The notes under the pieces: generated by a model
The model's input: only the letters and a program-made list of their open reading frames with translations
Database searches by the model: none
What the model was told of the DNA's origin: nothing
From: Chromohalobacter sarecensis
GTDB taxonomy: Bacteria; Pseudomonadota; Gammaproteobacteria; Pseudomonadales; Halomonadaceae
Length of the DNA stretch: 64,000 bases
Direction: 5' to 3'
NCBI RefSeq assembly: GCF_023061135.1
Contig: NZ_JAKGAN010000012.1
Span: 34,511-98,510, forward strand
Shown here: positions 36,859-49,010 of the stretch, one piece after another
Numbering within the stretch: position 1 is the stretch's first letter
How the letters are laid out: every line of letters begins with the position of its first letter
Made by a program: the position numbers and the translations under genes

Positions 36859-38271
36859 ATGAGCCAACAAGCTCCCAACACCTCCATCAGCGCGGCCATC
36901 TTCCGCGCCTATGACATTCGCGGCATCGTCGACGACAGCCTGACCGAGGAAGGCGTCGAGCTGATCGGGCGTGCCATCGGTGCCGAAGCCGCCAGCCGCG
37001 ACGAAGCTACCGTGGTCGTCGCTCGCGACGGCCGCCACTCGGGCAAACGTCTTCAAGCGGCCCTGATCCGCGGCCTGCGCGGCGCGGGACGCGATGTCAT
37101 CGACATCGGCATGGTGCCCACGCCGGTGCTCTACTTCGCCACGCACACGCTGGAAGGCACGAGCTCCGGCGTCATGGTCACGGGCAGCCACAACCCACCC
37201 GACTACAACGGCTTCAAGATCGTACTCGGCGGCGAAACGCTCTCCGGCGACGCCATCACTGCGCTTTATCAGCGTATCCAGGACGGTGCGCTCGGCGAGG
37301 GTGAAGGCAGCCTGCGTGAGATGGATGTGCGCGAGGCGTATCTCGAGCGCATCCTCGGCGATATCAGTCTGAGCGGGAAGATCAAGGCCGTGGTCGACTG
37401 CGGCAACGGCGTGGCTGGCGAACTCGGCCCGCAACTGATCGAGCGCCTGGGCGCCGAGATGACGCCGCTGTTCGCCGAGATCGACGGCGATTTCCCCAAT
37501 CACCACCCCGATCCCGGCAAGCTGGAAAACCTCGAGGACTTGATCCGTACCGTCAAGGACACCGGCGCGGACATCGGCCTGGCCTTCGACGGCGACGGCG
37601 ATCGTCTCGGCGTGGTCACGCCCAAGGGCGAGGTGATCTACCCTGACCGTCTGATGATGGCCTTCGCCGAGGACCTGCTGCAGCGTAGTCCCGGCGCACG
37701 CATCATTTTCGACGTCAAATGCACCGGCAACCTGGCTCAGGTGGTCGAGAAGGCCGGCGGCACACCGGAAATGTGGCGCACCGGGCACTCGCTGATCAAG
37801 GCGCGCATGAAGGAAACCGGCGCGGCGCTGGCTGGCGAAATGAGCGGCCATATCTTCTTCAAGGAACGCTGGTACGGCTTCGACGACGGCCTCTATGGCG
37901 CCGCCCGTCTGCTGGAGATCCTCTCGCGGCAACGTTCGACACAAGGGCTGGACGCCGACGCCTTCTTCGAACGCTTCCCGCAGGACCTCAGCACGCCGGA
38001 GCTCAATGCCAAGGTCAGCGACGAGAACAAGTTTGCAATCGTCGACAAGCTCGCTCGAGAAGGCGATTTCGGCGAGGATGGCGTAAAAACTACTCTCGAC
38101 GGCATCCGGGTCGACTATGCCGACGGCTGGGGCCTGTGCCGCGCGTCCAACACCACGCCGATGCTGGTGCTGCGTTTCGAAGGCAAGACCGAGGAAGCCC
38201 TGACCCGCATTCAGGGCCAATTCCGCGACGCCCTCAAGCAGGTCGCCCCCGAGGCCGATCTCCCCTTCTGA
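36859..38271 (+). CDS. algC: Phosphomannomutase/phosphoglucomutase
   Basis: 470 residues from the ATG at 36859 (GAAGG upstream; an ATG at 36832 is an alternative). Interconverts hexose 1- and 6-phosphates for exopolysaccharide and LPS precursors. The phosphoserine loop VTGSHNPPDYNG, metal loop FDGDGDRLGVV and sugar-specificity loop GEMSGHIFF match AlgC of Pseudomonas. It lies between dut and argB as in that genus. Confidence 0.95.
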   Translation: MSQQAPNTSISAAIFRAYDIRGIVDDSLTEEGVELIGRAIGAEAASRDEATVVVARDGRHSGKRLQAALIRGLRGAGRDVIDIGMVPTPVLYFATHTLEGTSSGVMVTGSHNPPDYNGFKIVLGGETLSGDAITALYQRIQDGALGEGEGSLREMDVREAYLERILGDISLSGKIKAVVDCGNGVAGELGPQLIERLGAEMTPLFAEIDGDFPNHHPDPGKLENLEDLIRTVKDTGADIGLAFDGDGDRLGVVTPKGEVIYPDRLMMAFAEDLLQRSPGARIIFDVKCTGNLAQVVEKAGGTPEMWRTGHSLIKARMKETGAALAGEMSGHIFFKERWYGFDDGLYGAARLLEILSRQRSTQGLDADAFFERFPQDLSTPELNAKVSDENKFAIVDKLAREGDFGEDGVKTTLDGIRVDYADGWGLCRASNTTPMLVLRFEGKTEEALTRIQGQFRDALKQVAPEADLPF

Positions 38272-39243
<972 letters not shown>

Positions 39244-39348
39244 CAATTCCCCTCGCACCCGGGACGGTGCGCCGCGATGCGCGACGATTTGTCGGCATCC
39301 CGGCAGCCCATTAGGATGGGCTAACACGATTCCAATAGAAGAAAATCG

Positions 39349-39966
39349 ATGACGCAGGAAACACCTAAGCAAACTCGCCGGGAGCAGATCCTCCAGGCGC
39401 TGGCGCTGATGTTGCAGGAGGACAGCGGCAAGCGGATCACGACCGCCGCACTGGCCCGCCAGGTCGGCGTCAGCGAAGCCGCCCTCTATCGGCATTTCCC
39501 CAGCAAGGCGCGGATGTTCGAAGGGCTGATCGAATTCATAGAGGAGACGCTGTTCGAGCGCATCCGTCGCATTCTCGATGAGGAGCCGCAGGCACAAGCG
39601 CGCTGCCATCATATTCTGACCCTGCTGCTGGGCTTCGCCGAAAAGAACCCCGGCCTGTGCCGGCTGCTCGTTGGCGATGCCTTGACCGGCGAAACCGCGC
39701 GCTTACGCGTGCGCATGACGCAGCTCTTCGACCGCCTGGAAACTCAGCTCAAGCAGATCCTGCGCGAAGCCGAGATTCACGAAGGCTTGCGCACCACGCT
39801 AAAAGTCTCGGCCGCTGCCAACCTGCTGCTGGCCACTGCCGATGGCCGGATCACGCAATATGTGCGCAGCGACTTCCGGCGTCTTCCCACCGAGCACTGG
39901 GAAGATCAGTGGCAAATGCTCTCCGCTCGTCTGCTGGTCGCCACACCGCACCCCGCCCACGTATAG
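39349..39966 (+). CDS. slmA: Nucleoid occlusion factor SlmA (TetR family)
   Basis: 205 residues. N-terminal helix-turn-helix ITTAALARQVGVSEAALYRHF followed by PSKARMFEGLIEFIEETLFER, the SlmA-specific continuation. It binds chromosomal sites and blocks FtsZ polymerisation over the nucleoid. It follows argB as in related genomes, with a small hairpin (39305-39322) before it and a strong terminator after. Confidence 0.94.
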   Translation: MTQETPKQTRREQILQALALMLQEDSGKRITTAALARQVGVSEAALYRHFPSKARMFEGLIEFIEETLFERIRRILDEEPQAQARCHHILTLLLGFAEKNPGLCRLLVGDALTGETARLRVRMTQLFDRLETQLKQILREAEIHEGLRTTLKVSAAANLLLATADGRITQYVRSDFRRLPTEHWEDQWQMLSARLLVATPHPAHV

Positions 39967-39979
39967 ACGCCACAGACGA

Positions 39980-40006
39980 CAATGCCCGGCGCATGGCCGG
40001 GCATTG
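39980..40006 (+). terminator. Terminator of slmA
   Basis: Perfect 11-bp stem CAATGCCCGGC/GCCGGGCATTG with a GCATG loop followed by TTGCTTT, 14 bases after the slmA stop; it faces convergent rpoH. Confidence 0.88.
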
Positions 40007-40060
40007 TTGCTTTCGCGCGCAGGTCTTTTAGCGTCGACCTGGGCACTTTAGCACTCAAAC

Positions 40061-40927
40061 TCAGGCGGCGAAGGCGTCGCCGAGCTGTTGCTTGATCTTC
40101 TTCATGGCGTTCTTCTCGAGCTGACGAATACGCTCGGCGGAGACACCGTACACATCGGCCAGCTCATGCAGCGTAGACTTGGATTCGGAAAGCCAACGAC
40201 GCTTCAGGATATCCTGCGAGCGCTCATCGAGCTCACCCAGCGCCGACTGCAGGCGATGCGAGGAGTCTTCTTCCCAGTCCGCCGCTTCGAGCTGCGCGGC
40301 AGGATCGTAGCGCTCGTCGTCGAGGTAATGGACCGGCGCTTGATAGCCCTGGTCTTCATCTTCGGAAGGCGAGGCATCGTAGCCGGCATCGAACGCCGAG
40401 AGACGGCCTTCCATCTCACGCACCACCTGCGGCTTGACGTCGAGATCCTTGGCGATGGCATCGACTTCGTCGTTATTGAGCCATGCCAGGCGCTTCTTGG
40501 CGCCACGCAGGTTGAAGAACAGCTTGCGCTGGGCCTTGGTGGTGGCGATCTTCACGATGCGCCAGTTGCGCAGCACGTATTCGTGAATCTCGGCCTTGAT
40601 CCAGTGCACGGCGAACGACACCAGGCGCACGCCCTGATTCGGGTCGAAACGTTTGACGGCCTTCATCAAGCCGACGTTGCCTTCTTGGATCAAATCAGCC
40701 TGGGGCAGGCCATAGCCGGAATAACTACGCGCAATGTGCACCACGAAGCGCAGATGCGACATGACCAGACGCCGCGCCGCTTCGAGATCGCCTTGGTCGT
40801 AAAGGCGGAAGCCCAGCTCGCGCTCCTCGTCGGAGGACAGCACAGCAATGCGATTGACGGCCTGAATGTAACCATTCAGGTCATGACCGGGAGAAAGATG
40901 ACCCACGGGCTGAAGACTGTTGCTCAT
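40061..40927 (-). CDS. rpoH: RNA polymerase sigma factor RpoH (sigma-32)
   Basis: 288 residues. Heat-shock sigma factor. Region 2 has [29 protein letters not shown] sequence and [19 protein letters not shown]. The RpoH box lies around [15 protein letters not shown]. Region 4 has [25 protein letters not shown]. It follows ftsYEX as in many gammaproteobacteria, after a 153-bp gap holding a TTGAAC-GAAA-GTTCAA hairpin (41041-41056), so it probably has its own promoter. Confidence 0.96.
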   Translation of the reverse strand: MSNSLQPVGHLSPGHDLNGYIQAVNRIAVLSSDEERELGFRLYDQGDLEAARRLVMSHLRFVVHIARSYSGYGLPQADLIQEGNVGLMKAVKRFDPNQGVRLVSFAVHWIKAEIHEYVLRNWRIVKIATTKAQRKLFFNLRGAKKRLAWLNNDEVDAIAKDLDVKPQVVREMEGRLSAFDAGYDASPSEDEDQGYQAPVHYLDDERYDPAAQLEAADWEEDSSHRLQSALGELDERSQDILKRRWLSESKSTLHELADVYGVSAERIRQLEKNAMKKIKQQLGDAFAA

Positions 40928-41080
40928 GCAGATGTCTCCATCGGTTGTTCACCCTGCGTGCGTGGCGTATCCAACATCCACGGCGGCACGGCAAAGGAAT
41001 CATGTGCCTGATAGCACGGATGACCCATTAGAAGGCTAACTTGAACGAAAGTTCAATACATGCCATCAGGCTTGTCAAGC

Positions 41081-42073
41081 CTAGCGGGGTTTAATGTCGG
41101 CAAGATGACGGCCGACGGCTAACCAAGCACCCAGCCAGCCAAGCAGTGTACTACAAAAACATAGCAAAACCGATCCCCCGAAGCCTAGTCGCGGCAACGT
41201 AAAGTGCGCCCCGTAGCTTTCGGCCAAGGCGGTGACCGGCGCCGACAACCAATGGCCGCCCAGTACCAGCAATATGATCGCCAGCACGCCGCCGCCCAAG
41301 CCGTACCAGGCACCGCTATACAGAAACGGGCGGCGTACGAACGCATGGGTGGCCCCGATCAGCGTCACCACCTCGATCTCCTGACGACGACTCTCCACCG
41401 CCAGGCGAATGGTATTGCCAACTACCAGCAGCACGCCCAACCCGAACAGCCCCGCCAGCGCCAGGGCCAGACGCTGACCCAACTCGGCCAGACGCCGCAG
41501 GCGCTCCAGCCAGGCAAGATCGACGCGCGCCTCATCGACGCCGTCGACCGCCTCGAGATTGCTCGCCAGCACACGCACAGAATCGGGATCGGTATCGGCC
41601 GGGGTAACCACCACCGCTGCGGGCAGCGGGTTGTCTTCCAGCGAGGCCAGCGCATCCTCGAGCCCCACGCCCTGCTGGAATTCGGCCAGACCTTCGGCGG
41701 CGGTCACCAGCCGCGCTCCCGCCACGGGTGCCTGATCGCGCAGTCGCGCGGCGACGTCCATCGCCGCGCGCTCATCGAGGCGCGTGTCGAGATAGACGGT
41801 CACGGTCGCGCTTTCGTCGAGTTCGGCATCCAGCAGTCGGGCGCTGTCCAGCGCCAGCCACAACCCACTGGGCAGCACCAGAGCAATGGCGATCGCCAGC
41901 ATGGTCAACAGACTGCTCAGCGGGCGCTTGGCGAGCCGCTGAGCACTATCGAGCCACATCGCGCGATGATGACGCAGCCATGCCCGCGTGCGGCTTTCCA
42001 GCCCTACCTGCGAGGCTCGGGCGCCACGCCGCGCGGGGCGCTGGCTTTCCGAAGACGTCGTGCGCCGCGTCAT
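41081..42073 (-). CDS. ftsX: Cell division protein FtsX
   Basis: 330 residues. Cytoplasmic N-tail rich in Arg, one membrane helix (~50-75), a periplasmic domain (~76-200) and three C-terminal helices, the FtsX layout. With FtsE it regulates septal wall hydrolases at the divisome. The N-tail of ~40 residues is longer than in E. coli. The ATG overlaps the ftsE stop by four bases. Confidence 0.93.
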   Translation of the reverse strand: MTRRTTSSESQRPARRGARASQVGLESRTRAWLRHHRAMWLDSAQRLAKRPLSSLLTMLAIAIALVLPSGLWLALDSARLLDAELDESATVTVYLDTRLDERAAMDVAARLRDQAPVAGARLVTAAEGLAEFQQGVGLEDALASLEDNPLPAAVVVTPADTDPDSVRVLASNLEAVDGVDEARVDLAWLERLRRLAELGQRLALALAGLFGLGVLLVVGNTIRLAVESRRQEIEVVTLIGATHAFVRRPFLYSGAWYGLGGGVLAIILLVLGGHWLSAPVTALAESYGAHFTLPRLGFGGSVLLCFCSTLLGWLGAWLAVGRHLADIKPR

Positions 42074-42738
42074 GTCGCCTCCTCGTCGCCGACCAATCGG
42101 CCTTCGCGCAGCCGCAGAACCCGGTGCCGCAGGCGCGTGATCAGCGCCAGGTCGTGGCTGGCGACCATCACCGTGGTACCGATACGGTTGAAGTCCTCGA
42201 ACAAGCGCATGATATCGGTGGAGAGCTGCGGATCGAGGTTACCAGTGGGCTCGTCAGCGAGCAGCAACGACGGCTTGTTGACCACCGCCCGGGCGATGCC
42301 GATGCGTTGGCGCTCACCGCTGGAGAGTTCGATGGGCAGCGCCGTTTCCCGGTACAGCAGCCCAACCTTGTCCAGTGCAGCCCGCACGCGACGCGCCGAC
42401 TCGCGGGGCTCCACGCCCTGAATCTCCAACGGCAACGCCACATTGGCGAAAACGCTGCGATCGAACAGCAGTTGGTGATCCTGGAAGACCACGCCGATCT
42501 GGCGGCGGTAATAGGGAATCTGGCTGAGATGAAAGCGGTCGAGGTCGTGGCCGGCCACCAGTACGCGGCCGCGAGAGGGCTTTTCCAGGCGCATGACCAA
42601 GCGCAGCAACGAGCTCTTGCCGGCGCCCGAGTGACCGGTGAGGAACAACATTTCGCCCCGCCCCACCCGGAAGTTGATATCGGCGAGGGCCTCGGAGCGC
42701 CCGCCGTAACGTTTGCCGACATGCTCGAAGACGATCAT
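42070..42738 (-). CDS. ftsE: Cell division ATP-binding protein FtsE
   Basis: 222 residues from the ATG at 42738. ABC ATPase with Walker [13 protein letters not shown], signature [15 protein letters not shown] and Walker [14 protein letters not shown]. It partners FtsX. It starts four bases after the ftsY stop, so ftsYEX form one operon. Confidence 0.96.
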   Translation of the reverse strand: MIVFEHVGKRYGGRSEALADINFRVGRGEMLFLTGHSGAGKSSLLRLVMRLEKPSRGRVLVAGHDLDRFHLSQIPYYRRQIGVVFQDHQLLFDRSVFANVALPLEIQGVEPRESARRVRAALDKVGLLYRETALPIELSSGERQRIGIARAVVNKPSLLLADEPTGNLDPQLSTDIMRLFEDFNRIGTTVMVASHDLALITRLRHRVLRLREGRLVGDEEAT

Positions 42739-42742
42739 ACCG

Positions 42743-44164
<1,422 letters not shown>

Positions 44165-44300
44165 GGGCGTGATCTACGTCTACGCGGACGACGCGCGCCA
44201 CGCTCCCCGCGACACGGCGGAGAAGACGCCCGGCGTCCTGAAGTGTCTGAATCGCCACATCCTATCACTGTGCGGCGGGTGGCGGTACAATCCGCCGATC

Positions 44301-44924
44301 ATGAATCGACGTCGCTCCTCCTCCGCCAAGCGCCCTGCCCGTGGCACGCGTCGCGCCTCGCCGTCACGCGCCAACGGGCGCTTACGCCTCATCGGCGGCG
44401 ACTACCGTCGCCGACAGCTGCCCGTGCTCGAGCGCCCCGGGCTACGCCCCACGCCGGACCGCATCCGCGAGACGCTGTTCAACTGGCTAGCCTTCGAGCT
44501 CACCGGCGCGCAGGTTCTGGACTTATACGCCGGCACCGGCGCGCTAGGGCTGGAGGCTCTCTCGCGTGGCGCCGCTCAGGCCTTTTTCGTGGAGACCGAC
44601 AGCGATGTCGCCGCCAGCCTGAGCGCCAATATCGCCACGCTGAACGCCAACGGCCAGGTGCATCGCCAAACCGCCATGGCGTTTCTCGCTGGCCCCGTCA
44701 CACCCTTCGACATCGTCTTTCTCGATCCCCCTTTCCGCCAGGGCCACGCCGCCGACGCCTGCCAGGCCTTGGAGGAACACGGTTGGCTAAGTGAGGAGGC
44801 GTTGATCTATCTGGAAATAGAGCACGAGTGCGAGCCTCGGGTGCCCGCTAACTGGCAACTACATCGCGAGGTGCGCGCCGGCGATGGCATCGGGCGTCTT
44901 TATCGTCGCCAGCGCGCTGCCTGA
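44301..44924 (+). CDS. rsmD: 16S rRNA (guanine966-N2)-methyltransferase RsmD
   Basis: 207 residues from ATG 44301 (MNRRRSS); the open frame extends far upstream over ftsY, which is not credible. SAM site LDLYAGTGALGLEALSRGA, catalytic FLDPPF, and the N-terminal RPTPDRIRETLFNWL typical of RsmD. A basic N-tail of ~35 residues is extra. Divergent from ftsY, the usual arrangement. Confidence 0.94.
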   Translation: MNRRRSSSAKRPARGTRRASPSRANGRLRLIGGDYRRRQLPVLERPGLRPTPDRIRETLFNWLAFELTGAQVLDLYAGTGALGLEALSRGAAQAFFVETDSDVAASLSANIATLNANGQVHRQTAMAFLAGPVTPFDIVFLDPPFRQGHAADACQALEEHGWLSEEALIYLEIEHECEPRVPANWQLHREVRAGDGIGRLYRRQRAA

Positions 44925-45047
44925 CGTCCTGTCGGGGCCAGGAGACGCTTGTCGCGCGCGCGCCGCGCGCGTACGCTAGCCGCCAACGGCTCGGCAAGAT
45001 TCGTCCGTGCCACTCGCATCGCCTCATCCACCGTGTAGGAGAAGTCC

Positions 45048-45257
45048 ATGAGCCTCGAACTTTTCAACCAGCTCGAGCAGAAGGTGCAGAACGCTGTCGA
45101 GACCATCGAGATGCTGAAAATGGAGGCGGAAGAGCTGCGCGAGGAGAATACGCGCCTCAAGCAGGAGCGTGATGAATGGGAACGCCGTCTTAACGGACTG
45201 CTAGGCAAGTTCCAGGATATCGAAAACGACGCCAGCGATAACTCGCAAAACCAGTAA
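45048..45257 (+). CDS. zapB: Cell division protein ZapB-like coiled coil
   Basis: 69 residues, almost entirely one heptad coiled coil (residues ~4-60), beginning MSLELFNQLEQKVQNAVETI, which matches ZapB. ZapB joins the Z-ring through ZapA and MatP. Short acidic, Asn/Gln-rich tail. The ATG follows AGGAGAAG. Confidence 0.85.
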   Translation: MSLELFNQLEQKVQNAVETIEMLKMEAEELREENTRLKQERDEWERRLNGLLGKFQDIENDASDNSQNQ

Positions 45258-45285
45258 CTACAGATAACTACAGACGGGAGCGCCG

Positions 45286-45756
45286 TCAGTCGACCGCTCG
45301 CACCGCGAGCGGCCTCGACATCAGGATGGCCGCTTCGCGGACGCCTCCCCTCGCTTCGGCGGGGGAATAGTAACCTCGTCGACGCCCATCCTCGTCGAAA
45401 CCGTATCGACGGTACAACGCCAGGGCAGGCGCGTTGCTCTCGCGTACTTCAAGCAGTAAGCGCTCGGCGCCGCGTTGCCGAGCGCGCGTCACGAGATGCG
45501 CAAGTAATATGCCTGCCACGCCCTGACGGCGCACCTGGGGCGCCACGGTGATCGCTTGCAGCTCGGCCTCGAAGGGCAGCCAGGCAAGCACCGCATGCCC
45601 CAGTAGTGTCGCGTCACGCCACGCACCCCAGACGTCCAGGGTGTCGTCGGCGAGTGCCCGCGCGAGGGTCGCCCGCTTCCAAGGATGTACCTGCCCTGCT
45701 GCTTCGAGCGCCTCCAGGGCATCCAGATGTGCGGGCGTCAGCCGCTCAAGACGCAT
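45286..45756 (-). CDS. rimI: Ribosomal protein S18-alanine N-acetyltransferase RimI
   Basis: 156 residues from the ATG at 45756. GNAT fold with acetyl-CoA motif VAPQVRRQGVAGILLAHLV and LEVRESNAPALALYRRYGF, characteristic of RimI. It overlaps the upstream HolD-like gene by 11 bases. The pairing holD-rimI is conserved in E. coli and Pseudomonas. Confidence 0.9.
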   Translation of the reverse strand: MRLERLTPAHLDALEALEAAGQVHPWKRATLARALADDTLDVWGAWRDATLLGHAVLAWLPFEAELQAITVAPQVRRQGVAGILLAHLVTRARQRGAERLLLEVRESNAPALALYRRYGFDEDGRRRGYYSPAEARGGVREAAILMSRPLAVRAVD

Positions 45757-46585
45757 CGTCGTGGCCGGCCCAGGCTTCGCGCCACGCCGTAAGTTGCGGC
45801 CACAAGGCACGCTTGGCGGCGGCGGATGACTTGAGTGTCGCCAGCGCCGGTAGCGTCCAACAAGGTAGGTCCAGGGTCTCGCTGCGGGCTTCTTCGAGAG
45901 CCAGCACTTCATTCAGAGAGGCATCCTGGCCGAACACCACCAGACGTTCAGGCCGCCAGCCACGTCGTGCCTGGCCGGCGAGATAAGCACGCAGGCCGTC
46001 GCGCGCATCGTCCAGAGGCGCCGTCGTCATCGGCGCGTTGTCGACGAGCGGCCATTGAAAACTGCGGAACTCGAGCGCCGCGTCCACGGCGATGCCGGCC
46101 ACGCGCAACAAATTGCCCAGCAGTTCGAGCGCTGTGCGGTCAGGCACCGTCGCCTCGGGCACCAGCAACAACCAGCGCCCTTCCAAGGCCGCGACTTGCA
46201 GATCATAGCGCAGCGCCGCTTGGGTCTCGGTCTCGCCAACGTCAGCGGCCGGCGCCGCCGGCTCGGCGGCAACCTCCGGCGTCGAAGACGACGACTCGGT
46301 GGGCGCATCGCCCAGCAGCAATGCGCGCGCCGACCCACTCGAGGCCGGCTTGCCAGTATCTCGCGATGGCGTCGCCCCCGATGATGTCTCCCCCGTCGAC
46401 GGCGCCCTTACCGTATCGTCGAGCAGCGCTTGCAAGCGCGCACCATGGCTCGTCGGCGCTTCGGCGGGCGGCGTTTCCCATTCACACGCGGGGGTGGGCA
46501 GCGCATTGGGCAGCCGATAACGGCTGGTCCAGGCGCCAAGCCCCATAGCCTCGAGATATTGCAACCGCTGGACGTCGCCTACCAT
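45746..46585 (-). CDS. holD: HolD-like protein (putative DNA polymerase III psi subunit)
   Basis: 279 residues from the ATG at 46585, one base after the bolA-type stop; a GTG at 46639 would add 18 residues. Two end segments recall E. coli psi: an N-terminal LQYLEAMGLGAWTSRYRLP, and a C-terminal LPALATLKSSAAAKRALWPQL, comparable to psi's region with PALTDLRANPTARAALW. Between them is a ~75-residue Ser/Ala/Glu-rich low-complexity insert, making it twice as long as E. coli HolD (137). Position upstream of rimI supports the call. Psi links the clamp loader to SSB via chi. Moderate confidence. Confidence 0.6.
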   Translation of the reverse strand: MVGDVQRLQYLEAMGLGAWTSRYRLPNALPTPACEWETPPAEAPTSHGARLQALLDDTVRAPSTGETSSGATPSRDTGKPASSGSARALLLGDAPTESSSSTPEVAAEPAAPAADVGETETQAALRYDLQVAALEGRWLLLVPEATVPDRTALELLGNLLRVAGIAVDAALEFRSFQWPLVDNAPMTTAPLDDARDGLRAYLAGQARRGWRPERLVVFGQDASLNEVLALEEARSETLDLPCWTLPALATLKSSAAAKRALWPQLTAWREAWAGHDDAS

Positions 46586-46586
46586 G

Positions 46587-46898
46587 TCAGTGTGCGTCGC
46601 CGCCTCGGCAGTTGGGAGAATCCGGACGTGCCGCGTCACGCTGGTGCCATTCTTCGGGGGTATAGAGGTGCAAAGCCAAGGCGTGCACCGGGCCGGAAAG
46701 CTCGTCGGCGAGCAACGCGTAGACCTGCTGATGGCGTTTGACCGGCATCAGCCCTGCGAAGCGCTCGGCAACCAACGTCACCTTGAAGTGCGTTTCGGAG
46801 TCCAGCGGCACATGATGCATGTGGCTTTCGTTCTCGACCGCCGCGTGCTCGGGGTCGAGTGACTGCAGCTTTTCTTCGATACGTGCCTGAACACTCAT
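46587..46898 (-). CDS. bolA: BolA family protein
   Basis: 103 residues from the ATG at 46898, preceded by GGAGG. A class II KH-like fold; the HFKVTLVAERFAGLMPVKRHQQVYALL segment (given in part) contains the FAGLMPVKRHQ block conserved in BolA. BolA proteins partner monothiol glutaredoxins in Fe-S handling and affect cell shape; some bind DNA. Upstream of the HolD-like gene, probably one operon. Confidence 0.9.
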   Translation of the reverse strand: MSVQARIEEKLQSLDPEHAAVENESHMHHVPLDSETHFKVTLVAERFAGLMPVKRHQQVYALLADELSGPVHALALHLYTPEEWHQRDAARPDSPNCRGGDAH

Positions 46899-46964
46899 GA
46901 CACCTTCCTCCTTTGTCGGATACGCGTCATTGTAACGTTTCCCGCGTTGGGGAATAAGCATCGC

Positions 46965-48350
46965 TCACGCTTCGGCGCGCGCCAGTGGAATCCGCCAAAC
47001 GCTGAGCGCCAACGCTACCACCACACTGGCACAACCCAGCCATAGTGCATATGACAGCGACCCCCAGGAAAACGCCAGCATCAGCCCCACAGAGGCGGTT
47101 CCCAAGGCCTGGCCGAAGGTCCGTACCGAGGCCAAGACGCCCGAGGCGTTGGCGCTGTAGGTCAACGTCACGCTGCCGATCATCTCGCGATTGTTGGGCG
47201 CCTGGAACAGCCCATAGCCGACCCCGCATAATACCGCCCGCCAGGCGACCGACACGCCACCGGAGTCGGCCGTCAAGGTCACCAGGCTCAGCATTCCCAG
47301 CAGGAAAATCCCCAGACCGAGCGACGAAATCAGCGTTGGATTGAAGCGGTCGGCGAGCCGCCCCGAGAGCGGCCCCACCAGCATCAACGCCAGCGGCCAG
47401 GGAGTGAATAGCAGCGCAGCCTCGAGCGGCGTCGCGCCCATCACCGTCTGAAACATGAACGGCAGCCCCACGAAGGTGATTCCTTGGGCGACGAAGGCCA
47501 TCAACGAGATCATCGCGGCAATGCTAAAGCGCGTGGCACGAAACATGGGCAGCGGCACCAATGGCGCACTCGCGCGACGTTGACGCCACACGAACAGCAC
47601 CAGGCACAGCACGCTGAGCACCAACGGCAACCAGGCACTGATGCCGCGCGCACCGTGGCCGATATGATCGAGCGAAAACACGAAACCGCTGAGCATCGCG
47701 GCCGACAGCAAAGCTCCCAGCCAATCGAATCCCCGCGACTCGATGGTCTCGCTGGGTAGCGCGCGAATCCCCAGGATCAAGGCCAACAGCCCCAGCGGCA
47801 GGTTGATGGCGAACAACCACGGCCAACTCGCGAAATGCAGGATGATGCCGCCCAACGAGGGACCGAAAGCGATACCGAAGGCCACCACCAGAGCGCCCAT
47901 GCCGATTGCCGAGCCCAGCAGACGCGAGGGAAAGATCAAGCGGTACATGGAGGGGCCAATGCTCAACATCGCCGCAGCGCCGATGCCTTGCAGCATGCGC
48001 GATGCCACCAGCCACTCGAAACTGCGCGACAGCGCACAACACAACGAGGCCAGCACGAACAGCGCCAGACCGCCCAAGTACAGGCGTCGCCGTCCAATAA
48101 GCCGGCTCAGAGCGGCAAACCCCAACAACAGGGCCGCGCACACCAGCTGATAGACGTTGGTGATCCACACCACGCGTGACTCGCTCACCGACAGCTCTTG
48201 CGCCAGGGTGGGCAAGGCGATATTGACGATGCCGTTATCGAGCACCGACATTAGCGTCCCCAGCACCATCACCAACATCGCCAGGCGGCGCTGGGGGCCG
48301 GGCAAGCCTTCATCGCCAGGGCGTGTCACGAAAAGGCGCCGCATCAGCAC
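46965..48350 (-). CDS. MFS drug exporter, DHA2 (14-helix) type
   Basis: 461 residues with ~14 hydrophobic segments. MSVLDNGIVNIALPTLAQEL in helix 1 and GPSLGGIILHFASWPWLFAINLP matching motif C and its continuation place it in the EmrB/QacA DHA2 group. H+-driven export of drugs or metabolites; substrate unknown. No TetR/MarR regulator or EmrA adaptor is adjacent, unlike typical emrAB operons. Confidence 0.87.
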   Translation of the reverse strand: MLMRRLFVTRPGDEGLPGPQRRLAMLVMVLGTLMSVLDNGIVNIALPTLAQELSVSESRVVWITNVYQLVCAALLLGFAALSRLIGRRRLYLGGLALFVLASLCCALSRSFEWLVASRMLQGIGAAAMLSIGPSMYRLIFPSRLLGSAIGMGALVVAFGIAFGPSLGGIILHFASWPWLFAINLPLGLLALILGIRALPSETIESRGFDWLGALLSAAMLSGFVFSLDHIGHGARGISAWLPLVLSVLCLVLFVWRQRRASAPLVPLPMFRATRFSIAAMISLMAFVAQGITFVGLPFMFQTVMGATPLEAALLFTPWPLALMLVGPLSGRLADRFNPTLISSLGLGIFLLGMLSLVTLTADSGGVSVAWRAVLCGVGYGLFQAPNNREMIGSVTLTYSANASGVLASVRTFGQALGTASVGLMLAFSWGSLSYALWLGCASVVVALALSVWRIPLARAEA

Positions 48351-48450
48351 GTCGCCACGCCTTTGCTTATCACCGACGCTCTCGTCTCACGACACACCGG
48401 CGACTCAATAGTCGCCGCGTACCGGTTCTCTACACTGCTCACCGAACGCG

Positions 48451-48837
48451 TCAATCCTCTTCGGTTTCGAGCAGCAGCCCATCGTCGATCTCGGAAATCT
48501 CAAGCGGCACTTCATCATCGAGATCCAACGCCAGATAGCTGTGTTCGACGACGAGGAACTGCTCGAACAGCGCCCAGTCGAGCGGTTCTGGCCACTGGCG
48601 CACGTCTTCTTCCCAAGCGCTCAACTCGTTCTCGAGCAGATCGAGGTGGCGCTCACGCACGTAGGCGGCCAGCACCTCGGGCGAATCCATTTCCGGGATC
48701 AGGTAGACGGTGCTTTCCCGCTCGACATCGTCGAGGGTCAGATCGTCCTCACCGACGGTGGGCTCCAGCGAGTTGATCCAGTCAACGAACGCTTGGGTCG
48801 GCTTGACGCTCAGCGCGGAGCGGTTAAGCAGTTTCAT
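48451..48837 (-). CDS. Acidic conserved hypothetical protein
   Basis: 128 residues, strongly acidic, no signal or membrane segment. Starts MKLLNRSALSVKPTQAFVDW and has the block DDLTLDDVERESTVYLIPE. I recall similar proteins in Pseudomonas and Halomonas genomes but no function. A GGAGAATCC ribosome site precedes the ATG. Stand-alone gene downstream of lysS on the same strand. Confidence 0.7.
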   Translation of the reverse strand: MKLLNRSALSVKPTQAFVDWINSLEPTVGEDDLTLDDVERESTVYLIPEMDSPEVLAAYVRERHLDLLENELSAWEEDVRQWPEPLDWALFEQFLVVEHSYLALDLDDEVPLEISEIDDGLLLETEED

Positions 48838-48886
48838 CGGGATTCTCCTGGACAGACGGGACGCGACGCTAAAACGCCGCCATTAT

Positions 48887-48903
48887 GGGCGCTCGAAGCG
48901 CCC
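48887..48903. terminator. Hairpin between lysS and acidic hypothetical gene
   Basis: GGGCGCT-CGA-AGCGCCC, 7-bp arms. Possible lysS terminator on the minus strand; the T-run (GTTTTAG) is 17 bases away, so weak. Confidence 0.4.
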
Positions 48904-49010
48904 CTTACCAACAATTTCCGCCCCGGCCGAACAGCCCCGCCATGGGCGCTTCTCGCCCATCCATGCGAAGCACGCAGGTGACGCACCATGATCAAAACTA
49001 GCCAAGCGCT

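Noticed and set aside
36454..38220. 588-codon open frame on the minus strand
   Set aside because: Antisense to dut and algC, both well supported.
41068..41082. AGGCTT-GTC-AAGCCT at the ftsX stop as an intrinsic terminator
   Set aside because: Short stem and no T-run on either strand; kept only as a minor hairpin.
44941..44980. CG-rich alternating stretch as Z-DNA or regulatory element
   Set aside because: Short GC-rich run between rsmD and zapB; nothing beyond composition supports a function.
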